Below the pieces are notes generated by a model. That model saw only the letters and a list, made by a program, of their open reading frames with translations, did not search any database and was not told where the DNA came from. From positions 744,001-808,000 of the forward strand of contig NC_014011.1 in NCBI RefSeq assembly GCF_000025885.1: a DNA stretch of 64,000 bases. Reading direction: 5' to 3'. Source of the stretch: Aminobacterium colombiense DSM 12261 (GTDB lineage Bacteria; Synergistota; Synergistia; Synergistales; Aminobacteriaceae). Made by a program: the position numbers and the translations under genes. Below are positions 1 to 8,075 of the stretch, piece after piece (position 1 is the first letter of the stretch; each line of letters opens with the position of its first letter).

Positions 1-1
1 G

Positions 2-238
2 GTGGCCTTCTTCTATTCCAGCATTGTTGAATCCCAGGTAAGGCTTTCCAATGCCGTGGAAGAGATGAGCAAGGAAACAGGGGAAAAGGTTGCTATCATT
101 GATGGTTACCGCAACGCACGTATGGTTGAAAAACTTGAATTGGGTGAGATGCCAGTTGTTGTGGAGCTTAAGAAAGGTGTAGTTGCTTCTAAAAAAACAG
201 TAGCTACTGCTTCTGAACTTTCCGAATTTCTTAAATAG
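2..238 (+). CDS. Thioredoxin-fold protein lacking the CxxC motif, 3' part only
   Basis: The frame is open from the left window edge and ends at TAA/TAG near 238, so the true start is upstream; the GTG at position 2 is unlikely to be the real start. The C-terminal 78 residues follow a thioredoxin layout: a hydrophobic strand at the start, a helix, then a cis-proline segment (EMPVVVELKKG) matching the usual IPT...F.NG. Where thioredoxins have WCGPC, this protein has no cysteine at all. It is therefore probably not a redox-active thioredoxin, and may be a folding or binding variant. A strong hairpin terminator follows at once. The function is unknown; family assignment is by pattern only. Confidence 0.6.
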   Translation: MAFFYSSIVESQVRLSNAVEEMSKETGEKVAIIDGYRNARMVEKLELGEMPVVVELKKGVVASKKTVATASELSEFLK

Positions 239-252
239 AGTAGGGCTCATTC

Positions 253-284
253 AGGGAAGGTGGGATAATCCTACCTTCCCTTTA
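253..284 (+). terminator. Intrinsic terminator after the thioredoxin-fold gene
   Basis: A near-perfect inverted repeat at 253-281 (AGGGAAGGT pairs with ACCTTCCCT, and the inner GGGAT with ATCCT through one G.U pair) runs into a short T tract. It separates the partial first gene from the PfkB-like gene, whose SD begins only a few bases later. Confidence 0.75.
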
Positions 285-303
285 CTCATGGAGGTGGAGA
301 TTG

Positions 304-1236
304 ATGATAGTAACGGTAACCTTGAATCCCGCTGTCGATGAGGAATTTTTAGTGCCGGAGTTCCAGCCAGGTGGGTGGTTCCGCTCAAAGAATGCGATCC
401 GTACTCCTGGCGGCAAGGGGATAAATGTCTCCATGATGTTAGCCCAGTTAGGTTATGAATCAGCTGCTATGGGATTTCTTGCAGGTTTTAATGGGGCCTA
501 TATTCGTGATGTCCTACGCAAAGATAGAATTACAACAAATTTTATCCATGTAAAGGGTGAAACGCGAACAAACGTTTATATCGTAGACGAGTCAGGACAT
601 ATTGAAACAGGGCTTTCCGAGCCTGGTCCCTATATCTCTGAAGAAGCCTATAATCGCTTCCTTCGCAATTATCAAAGAATGCTGCAACGCACCAGATTAC
701 TTATTTTAGGTGGTTCTCTCCCTCCTGGTATTCCCCAAGATATTTACGGAGAACTTATTCGAATGGCAAAGGAATATAACATTCCGACAATTGTTGACGC
801 TGCCGGACTGCCCCTTCAGTCTGCGCTTGAAGCTGGCCCTACCATCGCCAAAATAGATCATCGTTTTATGTCGCGAATATCTGGAATATCGTTAACTTCT
901 CTTGATAATATTATTGAAGTCGTTTCAAAACTCCACGACCAGGGCGTGGAATGGGCTACTACTTCATACCACATATACGGAGACGTTTTTTTCACCCCTA
1001 AAGGTATTTATTTAGCTCTCGCCGAACGGCGGTCGGTTGTTTCCTTATTCGCAGCAGCAGATGCTCTTATTACGGGTCTCATTGTTGGGGGAGAAGAGGG
1101 AATGGACGTAGAGGACCGAATCAGGTTTGCTATGGCATGTGCATGGGAAGATTCCATGCATGTTGAGAAAGGATTCTCAAGTCGCAAAGCGATAGAAGCT
1201 CTAATGCCGCGTGTGCAGCTGGAGCGTTTCGATTAA
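304..1236 (+). CDS. PfkB/ribokinase-fold protein with degenerate kinase motifs
   Basis: 310 residues, the length of 1-phosphofructokinase/tagatose-6-phosphate kinase, and clearly of that family: N-terminal VTLNPAVDEEF, the substrate-side glycine motif GGKGINVS near residue 37, and GGSLPPGIP near 137. The family's KPN..E segment reads AKIDHRF here, and the C-terminal anion-hole motif GAGD reads AAAD near residues 250-253. The catalytic-base Asp is kept but both glycines are gone. The family's ATP-side G..G segment is also missing. It may be a weak kinase or a non-catalytic sugar-phosphate sensor. Start: GGAGGTGG at 290-297 lies 6 bases before ATG 304; a TTG at 301 is also in frame. The CBS-pair gene follows after 14 bases. 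Confidence 0.75.
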   Translation: MIVTVTLNPAVDEEFLVPEFQPGGWFRSKNAIRTPGGKGINVSMMLAQLGYESAAMGFLAGFNGAYIRDVLRKDRITTNFIHVKGETRTNVYIVDESGHIETGLSEPGPYISEEAYNRFLRNYQRMLQRTRLLILGGSLPPGIPQDIYGELIRMAKEYNIPTIVDAAGLPLQSALEAGPTIAKIDHRFMSRISGISLTSLDNIIEVVSKLHDQGVEWATTSYHIYGDVFFTPKGIYLALAERRSVVSLFAAADALITGLIVGGEEGMDVEDRIRFAMACAWEDSMHVEKGFSSRKAIEALMPRVQLERFD

Positions 1237-1250
1237 AAGGGGACTCGAAA

Positions 1251-1703
1251 ATGCGAATAGGGGATTTGATGGACCGGGATTTGACGTCTGTAACGGAAAA
1301 TACGCCTTTGAAAGAAGCGATTGAAATGCTTTCTCAACATAATCTTACAGGTCTTCCAGTTGTCGATGAAATGGGTTTTCTTGTTGGCTTTATCAGCGAG
1401 AAGGATATAATAAAAGCGTCTTTACCTAGCTATTGCGAGTATCTGGAGAAGGGAGCAGCTTTTATTCCGGACTTTGATCAGCTTTCTGAAAAACTTCGTA
1501 AAAAGGGTATGGAACCTGTAGGGAAATACATGACGCGAAAGGTAATTTATTTTTCAGAAGAAGACTCCGATCTTCATGCGGCATTATCATTAATTCAGCA
1601 AGGATTAAAAATGGCACCAGTAGTGAGAGAAGATGGTGTTTTTGTGGGTATAGTGAGCCGAGCGCACCTTATCGAACACATTATGTGTGACGAAGACGAA
1701 TGA
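1251..1703 (+). CDS. CBS-domain pair protein
   Basis: 150 residues made of two CBS modules, roughly residues 5-57 (IGDLMDRDLTSV...LVGFISEKDII) and 90-146 (VGKYMTRKVIYF...FVGIVSRAHLI), joined by about 35 residues. There is no catalytic domain. Stand-alone CBS pairs usually bind adenine nucleotides such as AMP, ATP or a dinucleotide, and regulate a partner. The start ATG has the SD AAAGGGG about 9 bases upstream. It lies 14 bases after the PfkB-like gene, so the two are probably co-transcribed, but the partner cannot be told from sequence. Confidence 0.85.
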   Translation: MRIGDLMDRDLTSVTENTPLKEAIEMLSQHNLTGLPVVDEMGFLVGFISEKDIIKASLPSYCEYLEKGAAFIPDFDQLSEKLRKKGMEPVGKYMTRKVIYFSEEDSDLHAALSLIQQGLKMAPVVREDGVFVGIVSRAHLIEHIMCDEDE

Positions 1704-1771
1704 TTTTTCATGCTTGGTTATACAAAAAGCCCTATTTTCTCCCCTAAAGATTTTTGTAAGGGCGGTTTTAT

Positions 1772-2851
1772 ATGAAAAAAAGAATGAGTGTAGTAGCGCT
1801 GGTTTTGCTGTTTATTTTGTTTTCTTGCTTTTATGCCAGAGCGGAAGATGAGATGCAGCGGGAAATTAAGTTTGGCAAAGAGGTTTCAGAAGAGATAGAG
1901 CAGCATTGGGAACGAGTCTCCGACCCTGTAAAAATTGCTCATCTTTCTATGATCTGCGAAAAAATTAAGCCCCACATGACTCGCACCCTCCCCTTTGAAA
2001 TTCGGATTATCCAGGAAAAATCTCTGAATGCTTTCAGTTTGCCTGGTGGCATTATATATATGACGACGGGAATTTTAGATTTTCTTCATAGTGATGCTGA
2101 AATAGGGGCTATTATTGCCCATGAAATGATCCATGCTGATAGAAAACATGTTATGCTTCAGATGGCTCAATCCCAACGCATCTCTATTTTTGCGCTGGCT
2201 CTCATTCTGGCAAGTGGGGGGAAAGCCGCACCTGCTTTTTTGACTAGCATGGCACAAATAGCCATTACAAACGCATATAGTAAGGATTTAGAAAAGGAAG
2301 CAGATGTTGAAGGGCTTTATGCGCTGCAGAAAGCGGGATACCCGCCTGCAGCCGCGTTGACTGTCATGGAGGGGTTGGCAGAAGAGCAATTACGCCATCC
2401 TTATGTGGATCCGGGGATATTTATGGATCACCCTTACGTTAAGGAGCGAGTAGCCTACCTTTCAAAAATAATTCGTGAGAATAATTGGCCCATTGAAAGG
2501 AAAAAAGTTCTTCATATGCTGGTTGTTGATGTGGCAACAGAAGAAAGATCAACAACTCTTTTGGTGGATGGAGTTAAAGTCTGGTCTGGCCCTGATGAAA
2601 GTGATGTAAGAAAACTCTTCCTTTCTATAAAAGAGAAGCTGGATAGGGATTACCAAATGGAATTGGCTCCCTATGAAATAGAGGTTATAGAGCTTTTTGA
2701 TAATAAAAAAGGGATCCGAGTCGGGCCAACCCTTCTTGTTTCAGAACCTTTACCAGGAGGAGTAGACCCCCTTATTTTTCTCCGAACCGGTTTAGTGGAA
2801 AGATTACATCAGGCAAAAGCATCTCATCCTATGGCCGACTATCTACATTAA
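1772..2851 (+). CDS. Exported M48-family zinc metalloprotease
   Basis: 359 residues. The N-terminus is a signal peptide: positive MKKRM, a hydrophobic run, then ARA before EDE. The M48 zinc site is present as HEMIH at residues 117-121, with the third ligand Glu in KEAD near 176, as in BepA/LoiP-type periplasmic proteases. The region after the peptidase core has no tetratricopeptide repeats that I can see, unlike BepA. The likely role is quality control of envelope proteins. The start ATG follows a weak SD (AAGGGCGG). It is separated by 69 bases from the CBS gene and by 90 bases from dnaX, so it may be its own unit. Confidence 0.85.
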   Translation: MKKRMSVVALVLLFILFSCFYARAEDEMQREIKFGKEVSEEIEQHWERVSDPVKIAHLSMICEKIKPHMTRTLPFEIRIIQEKSLNAFSLPGGIIYMTTGILDFLHSDAEIGAIIAHEMIHADRKHVMLQMAQSQRISIFALALILASGGKAAPAFLTSMAQIAITNAYSKDLEKEADVEGLYALQKAGYPPAAALTVMEGLAEEQLRHPYVDPGIFMDHPYVKERVAYLSKIIRENNWPIERKKVLHMLVVDVATEERSTTLLVDGVKVWSGPDESDVRKLFLSIKEKLDRDYQMELAPYEIEVIELFDNKKGIRVGPTLLVSEPLPGGVDPLIFLRTGLVERLHQAKASHPMADYLH

Positions 2852-2941
2852 AGTAAATGAGGCTTTCTAAATTTTCATTTCTATAAAGATGATAGAATAT
2901 CATACGGAATACTTGAATGCCCTCGAAAGGGGAGCTTATAT

Positions 2942-4606
2942 ATGACAGTGTCTCTTTACCGTCGATATCGACCTGCGCAGTTTAAACAAATAGTGGCCCA
3001 GGATGCAGCTGTACAGGTTATTACGAAAGCTTTGGAAGAAAAACGGGTAAGTCATGCCTATTTATTTTCTGGTCCTCGCGGGTGTGGGAAAACTACTTTA
3101 GCCCGTCTTCTCGCCAAATCGTTGAACTGTACAGGCCAGAAACAAAGCGTAGAACCCTGCAACGATTGTCCTAATTGTCTTGCTATCAACGGAGGAGAAA
3201 GCCTTGACGTTATAGAAATAGACGGGGCATCGAATAATAGCGTAGATGAAGTACGGGAACTTAAAGCCCATGTTTCTCTGTCTGCTTTTTCATCTTTATA
3301 CAAAGTCTATATAATTGATGAAGTTCATATGCTTTCTCTTTCTGCTTTCAATGCATTACTGAAAACCCTTGAGGAGCCTCCATCCCACGTTGTCTTTATT
3401 TTGGCGACAACGGAACCTCATAAGGTGCCGGTAACCATTCGCTCTCGTTGTCAGCACATTCCTTTCAGGAAAATTGATGTTCAGAATATTGTAAAAAGCC
3501 TATCTATGGTTGCCCATAACGAGAACAGGAATGCGGAGGAAGAAGCTCTTTGGGAAATAGCCAGACAGGCTGATGGAGCAATGAGAGATGCCTTATCTCT
3601 TTTAGAACAGGTTATGGCCTTGGCGGAACAAGAACTCAGGCTGGTAGATGTTAGCCGTCTTTTAGGTGGAGGAAGTCGGCCTGAACTTGAGCGTTGGGTT
3701 TCTCGTGTGCGTTCTGGTGATATCTCTGTATTTTCAGAGTTACAGGAAATGTTCCAACGGGGAGCTTCCCCGCAAAAGGTTGTTGAAGATCTTTTTGTTA
3801 TATTTAGGGATCTTTGGATTGTGGCTTCATGGGGTGGGGGCGCTTTGCAGTTCATAGAGGGTTCCTCTAAAGAAAAAATTTTTTTAGAGCAGGAGTCTAA
3901 GGATTGGAATCCAGATCATCTATTGAAGATTATGGATTTCTGTGCCCAAATCCTTCCCCAAGTGCGCATGGGGATGAGATCAGATGTTCTCTCAGGACTC
4001 TTTCTTAATAAATTAATAGAACATGGCAGTCTGGTTACCAAAGAGCTGGAGAAAACTCGGGAACCTCACTCCCTGCCGCCAGAGGACCACCCTGCCTTTA
4101 AAGAAAAATGGGGAAAAGTGCTTGCAAGCCTCCTTTATGGAGAAATCCACATTTATTGTGCGTTGCTCCACGCCTCTGTGTTTCTCGAAAAAAACGTGCT
4201 TTCTCTGAAGTTCCCCGATTATTGCAATTATTCCATGGAGCTAGTTTCCATCGAAAGGAACTCCTTTGTATTGCAACAAAAGATCAAAGAGATTTTTGAG
4301 GGAGAACTGACGTTACGTATTATCTGTGGTGATAAAACGACGGAGTGTGATCTTTCTCAATCTCCTCTTTTAGCAGAAATTGAAGAGGCGATAGTTGAAA
4401 TACAAGATGAGCCTACATCGAGTCTCCCTTTTGATGATCTTCCTCCTACTGCGGAAATCAGACCCGAGTTTGGGAATGAACAAGAGGATGATGAAACGGT
4501 TTTTTCAGGCCTGGTTGATACTGTTCTCCGGTGGGGAGGGGGAGAAGTTCTTCTCCACAAGAAGGACAACGTAGAAGAATTAGATGGAGGAATTACAGAA
4601 GAATGA
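2942..4606 (+). CDS. dnaX: DNA polymerase III subunits gamma/tau
   Basis: 554 residues. This is the clamp-loader ATPase: Walker A GPRGCGKT at residues 44-51, a zinc site of four cysteines (C63, C73, C76, C79), Walker B in IIDEVHMLS near 124-132, and sensor 1 TTEPHKVP. The C-terminal third is acidic and poorly conserved, as expected for tau. An A6T7 homopolymer at 3873-3885 could in principle allow slippage to a short product. The start ATG follows the SD AAAGGGGAG. The stop overlaps the dnaE start as ATGA, so replication subunits tau and alpha are translationally coupled. Confidence 0.95.
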   Translation: MTVSLYRRYRPAQFKQIVAQDAAVQVITKALEEKRVSHAYLFSGPRGCGKTTLARLLAKSLNCTGQKQSVEPCNDCPNCLAINGGESLDVIEIDGASNNSVDEVRELKAHVSLSAFSSLYKVYIIDEVHMLSLSAFNALLKTLEEPPSHVVFILATTEPHKVPVTIRSRCQHIPFRKIDVQNIVKSLSMVAHNENRNAEEEALWEIARQADGAMRDALSLLEQVMALAEQELRLVDVSRLLGGGSRPELERWVSRVRSGDISVFSELQEMFQRGASPQKVVEDLFVIFRDLWIVASWGGGALQFIEGSSKEKIFLEQESKDWNPDHLLKIMDFCAQILPQVRMGMRSDVLSGLFLNKLIEHGSLVTKELEKTREPHSLPPEDHPAFKEKWGKVLASLLYGEIHIYCALLHASVFLEKNVLSLKFPDYCNYSMELVSIERNSFVLQQKIKEIFEGELTLRIICGDKTTECDLSQSPLLAEIEEAIVEIQDEPTSSLPFDDLPPTAEIRPEFGNEQEDDETVFSGLVDTVLRWGGGEVLLHKKDNVEELDGGITEE

Positions 4607-7600
4607 CCACTCGTCCTTTCGTACACTTACATGTTCATAGTGAGTATAGCCTTCTCGATGGAGCCATTCGCTGTGGAGAATTGGCTGAGAGGGTTGCTTC
4701 CTGGGGCATGCCAGCAGTGGCTCTTACCGATCATGGGGCAATGTATGGCGCTATAGAGTTTTATGATAGATGCCTTGCAGCAGGCATTAAACCTATTGTA
4801 GGTTGTGAAGTCTATGTTGATCCAGAAGGACACACATCTAGAGAAAAAAAGGGGAGAAATTTTCACCTTCTCCTTTTGGCTGAGAACCAGCAAGGATATA
4901 ACAATTTAATTAAGCTCGTTTCTATTGCCAATACAGATGGTTTTTATTATAGACCACGAATAGATTACGATCTTCTTACTCAGTATAGTCAGGGGATCAT
5001 TGCTTCGTCTGCTTGTCTTGCGGGAGAAATTCCATCGCTGATCCTTCAGGGTAAAGAGAATGATGCCTTGGCAAAGGCGCATATGTATCGGGACATTATG
5101 GGGGAAGACAATTTTTTTCTAGAGATTATGTACAATGCCATACCTGAACAGGCTGTGGTCAATAGGTCCCTCGTCCAAATGGCAAGAAAAAACAATTTTA
5201 ATCTTGTTGCCACCAATGATGCTCATTACTTGAATAAAGAAGACTACGACTGGCATGAAATACTTCTATGCGTTCAGACTGGGGCGACCATAAACGACCC
5301 CGATCGAATGTCTTTTTCAACAAATGATTTTTATCTTCGGTCTCCTGAAGAGATGGACAGTCTCTTTGGAGCTGAATTACCGGATGCTCTTGATAACACC
5401 CTCGCTATAGCAGAGCGTTGTTCTCTGAAATTTGACCTCGGTACGAGAGATTATAAACTCCCAAGCTTTGACCTTCCAGAAGGTGAAACTCTTGAGTCGA
5501 ATCTTGAAAAAGAAGCAATGGCAGGTCTTAAACAGCGTCTTCATAAGGATAATGTGCCAGAGGAATATAAAAAACGCCTTGATTACGAGCTGAAGGTTAT
5601 TAAAAAAATGGGGTTTGCGGGATACTTTCTTATCGTGGCCAGCATTATAAGAGCAGCGAAGGATCGAGATATTCCAATTGGTCCGGGAAGAGGTTCTGCC
5701 GCTGGATCTCTTGTTGCATATAGCTTAAGGATTACTGAACTGGACCCTCTGAAATACAATCTTCTTTTTGAACGTTTCCTTAATCCAGAGCGTGTCAGTA
5801 TGCCTGATATAGATACGGATGTTTCTGATAAGGGGAGGGAAGAGCTTCTTCAATACATTGCTGAAAAATATGGTGTAGATAGAGTTGCACAGATAATAAC
5901 CTTTGATCGAATGAAAAGCAAAGCAGCTATTAGAGATGTGGGAAGAGCATTGGGGATGCCCTACAGTGATGTGGATGTTGTTGCTAAGCTTATTCCAGAT
6001 GGAGCAAGGTCAATCCCGGAGGCTCTGGATCAAAGCGAGGACCTTCGCAACCTCACCCATAAAGACTTGGCGGTAAGTCGGCTTCTTGACAGCGCTTCTA
6101 AGATAGAGGGCCTTGCCCGCCACTGTTCTCAGCATGCAGCAGGCGTGGTTATTACCCCTATGCCAATTACAGATCTGGTGCCAGTGCGAAGGATTGGGGA
6201 AAACCAGATTGTGACACAGTTTCCCATGGAGCCTCTGGAGAAGCTGGGACTTGTAAAGATGGATTTCTTGGGTCTGAAGACGCTGTCTGTTTTGGAAGAG
6301 GCTATAAACAATATCAAGTTAAATGGCAAAACGCCGCCAGACCTTAATAAAATTCCCCTTAATGACAATTTGACCTATGAAATGTTACAAAGGGGAAACA
6401 CACTCGGTGTTTTCCAGCTTGAATCCACAGGAATGCGACAATTGCTTCGTAAGATAAAACCGGATTGTTTTGAGGATCTCATTGCCGTCCTTGCTCTGTA
6501 TCGGCCAGGTCCTTTGGGCAGTGGGATGGTTGATCAGTATATTGAGCGCAAACATGGACGGGCTGTAGTTGAGTATCTCCACCCTGAGCTGTCAGAAGTA
6601 TTGAAAGAAACCTATGGGGTTATCCTTTATCAGGAACAAGTAATGCAAAGTGCGGCCTGTCTAGCTGGATATTCCCTAGGAGAGGCCGATCTATTGCGTC
6701 GAGCCATGGGGAAAAAGAAAGTGGAAGTAATGCAGCAGCAGCGAAAGATGTTCGCTGATGGTTGTGCCCAACATAACGTTCCGGCTCGAAAAGCAGAAGA
6801 AATCTTTGATATCATCCAGGAATTTGCAGGGTATGGTTTTAACAAGTCCCATAGTGCAGCTTACGCTTTGATCAGTTATCAGACAGCCTATTTGAAAGCA
6901 AACTTTCAGCCAGAATTCATGGCTGCCTATCTAACAAGTCAAATAGGTTCAAAAAAAGATGTAATGGCTCGCTATATTCGCGAAGTAAGAAATTCTGGCA
7001 TAGAGGTTTTGCCCCCAGATGTCAACTCTTCCATGGAGTCTTTTGCCGCAGTAGACGAAGTAGTTCGGTTCGGATTGGGAGCCGTTGCGAAGGCAGGTCA
7101 CGGGGCAGTAGAAGCTATTATTGCGGCACGGGAATGTGGCGGTGAATTTTCTTCGCTATGGAACTTTTTATGTCGTGTTGATTTGAGGGTTGTAAACAAA
7201 TCTGTAATAGAAAATCTTATTAAAGCAGGAGCCTTTGATGGCCTTAACTCGAATAGACGCCAGCTTATTTCAGCTCTTCCTGATTTTGTGGCTTTAGCTC
7301 AGAGGAAGGGCGAGGAGAAAAACCAATGTTCCCTCCTAAGTCTTTTAGATGAAGATTCTGAGAGTGGGGATCTTGAACCGGAACTTCCTGATATAGAAGA
7401 TTATGCTATTTATGAACGTCTCGACATGGAAAAAGAAGTGGTGGGGCTATATATTAGCGGCCATCCCTTTACTCAGCATGAAACGCTGGTCAGTAGATAT
7501 AGTACATGCAGCATCTCCAATCTTAAATACTGGAGGAGCAGAAATCTTTTTCCTCAGATAGGCGGAATGATTCTTTCCGTCCATGAAAAATATACAAAAC

Positions 7601-8037
7601 GGGGAGATCCCATGGGAATCCTTGAGGTGGAAGATGCAGAGTCAAAACTGGAGGTTATATGCTTTCCTAAGATTTGGTCTTCTATAAAAGACCAGATAGA
7701 GCCAGGGGAGATCTGCATTATTCGTGGGACTCTTGATGAAAGAGGGTCAGGGAACATCATAGCAAAGGAGATTGTTTCTTTCCAGGCCATACAGGGAAAA
7801 ATGCCACCTTTTGTTAAGATAGTTCTCGATGGAACGTTATTGCAACCGAATTCAATGAAAAATTTTATACGCTCTTTGAAGGACTTTCCTGGACGTTCTC
7901 AGGTGTTGTTAGAGATTCGAAATGGAGTAGGAAGCGTAGTAATCCTTCTTTCAGGGATAAAGGTAGATGGGCCTACGATTAAATCTAAGGGTTTAGCTCC
8001 AGCGCTTCCTGAAGAAGCTTATGAGGTTTTTTGTTGA
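4603..8037 (+). CDS. dnaE: DNA polymerase III subunit alpha
   Basis: 1144 residues from ATG 4603, which overlaps the dnaX stop. This start gives the canonical N-terminus leading into the PHP domain motif HLHVHSEYSLLDG. Upstream in-frame codons would lie inside dnaX and lack homology. The polymerase-C-family catalytic aspartates are in PDIDTD (D402 and D404), followed by the fingers, the helix-hairpin-helix region and a C-terminal OB fold (IGGMILSVHEKYTKRGDPMG near residue 985). It is the bacterial DnaE1-type replicative polymerase. The SD GGAGG lies 12 bases upstream, so coupling to dnaX is likely to matter. Confidence 0.96.
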   Translation: MTTRPFVHLHVHSEYSLLDGAIRCGELAERVASWGMPAVALTDHGAMYGAIEFYDRCLAAGIKPIVGCEVYVDPEGHTSREKKGRNFHLLLLAENQQGYNNLIKLVSIANTDGFYYRPRIDYDLLTQYSQGIIASSACLAGEIPSLILQGKENDALAKAHMYRDIMGEDNFFLEIMYNAIPEQAVVNRSLVQMARKNNFNLVATNDAHYLNKEDYDWHEILLCVQTGATINDPDRMSFSTNDFYLRSPEEMDSLFGAELPDALDNTLAIAERCSLKFDLGTRDYKLPSFDLPEGETLESNLEKEAMAGLKQRLHKDNVPEEYKKRLDYELKVIKKMGFAGYFLIVASIIRAAKDRDIPIGPGRGSAAGSLVAYSLRITELDPLKYNLLFERFLNPERVSMPDIDTDVSDKGREELLQYIAEKYGVDRVAQIITFDRMKSKAAIRDVGRALGMPYSDVDVVAKLIPDGARSIPEALDQSEDLRNLTHKDLAVSRLLDSASKIEGLARHCSQHAAGVVITPMPITDLVPVRRIGENQIVTQFPMEPLEKLGLVKMDFLGLKTLSVLEEAINNIKLNGKTPPDLNKIPLNDNLTYEMLQRGNTLGVFQLESTGMRQLLRKIKPDCFEDLIAVLALYRPGPLGSGMVDQYIERKHGRAVVEYLHPELSEVLKETYGVILYQEQVMQSAACLAGYSLGEADLLRRAMGKKKVEVMQQQRKMFADGCAQHNVPARKAEEIFDIIQEFAGYGFNKSHSAAYALISYQTAYLKANFQPEFMAAYLTSQIGSKKDVMARYIREVRNSGIEVLPPDVNSSMESFAAVDEVVRFGLGAVAKAGHGAVEAIIAARECGGEFSSLWNFLCRVDLRVVNKSVIENLIKAGAFDGLNSNRRQLISALPDFVALAQRKGEEKNQCSLLSLLDEDSESGDLEPELPDIEDYAIYERLDMEKEVVGLYISGHPFTQHETLVSRYSTCSISNLKYWRSRNLFPQIGGMILSVHEKYTKRGDPMGILEVEDAESKLEVICFPKIWSSIKDQIEPGEICIIRGTLDERGSGNIIAKEIVSFQAIQGKMPPFVKIVLDGTLLQPNSMKNFIRSLKDFPGRSQVLLEIRNGVGSVVILLSGIKVDGPTIKSKGLAPALPEEAYEVFC

Positions 8038-8075
8038 GTGACCATATAGCTTATGTGATGGAAGGGGTCATAAAA

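Noticed and set aside
1721-1770. Possible terminator between the CBS gene and the M48 protease (GCCCT...AGGGC with T runs)
   Set aside because: The stem is only about 5 bp with a large loop, and the second arm overlaps the weak SD of the protease.
2872-2900. Promoter for dnaX (TAGAAT in a small inverted repeat ATGATA-GAA-TATCAT)
   Set aside because: No acceptable -35 hexamer at the right distance; the repeat is too short to call an operator.
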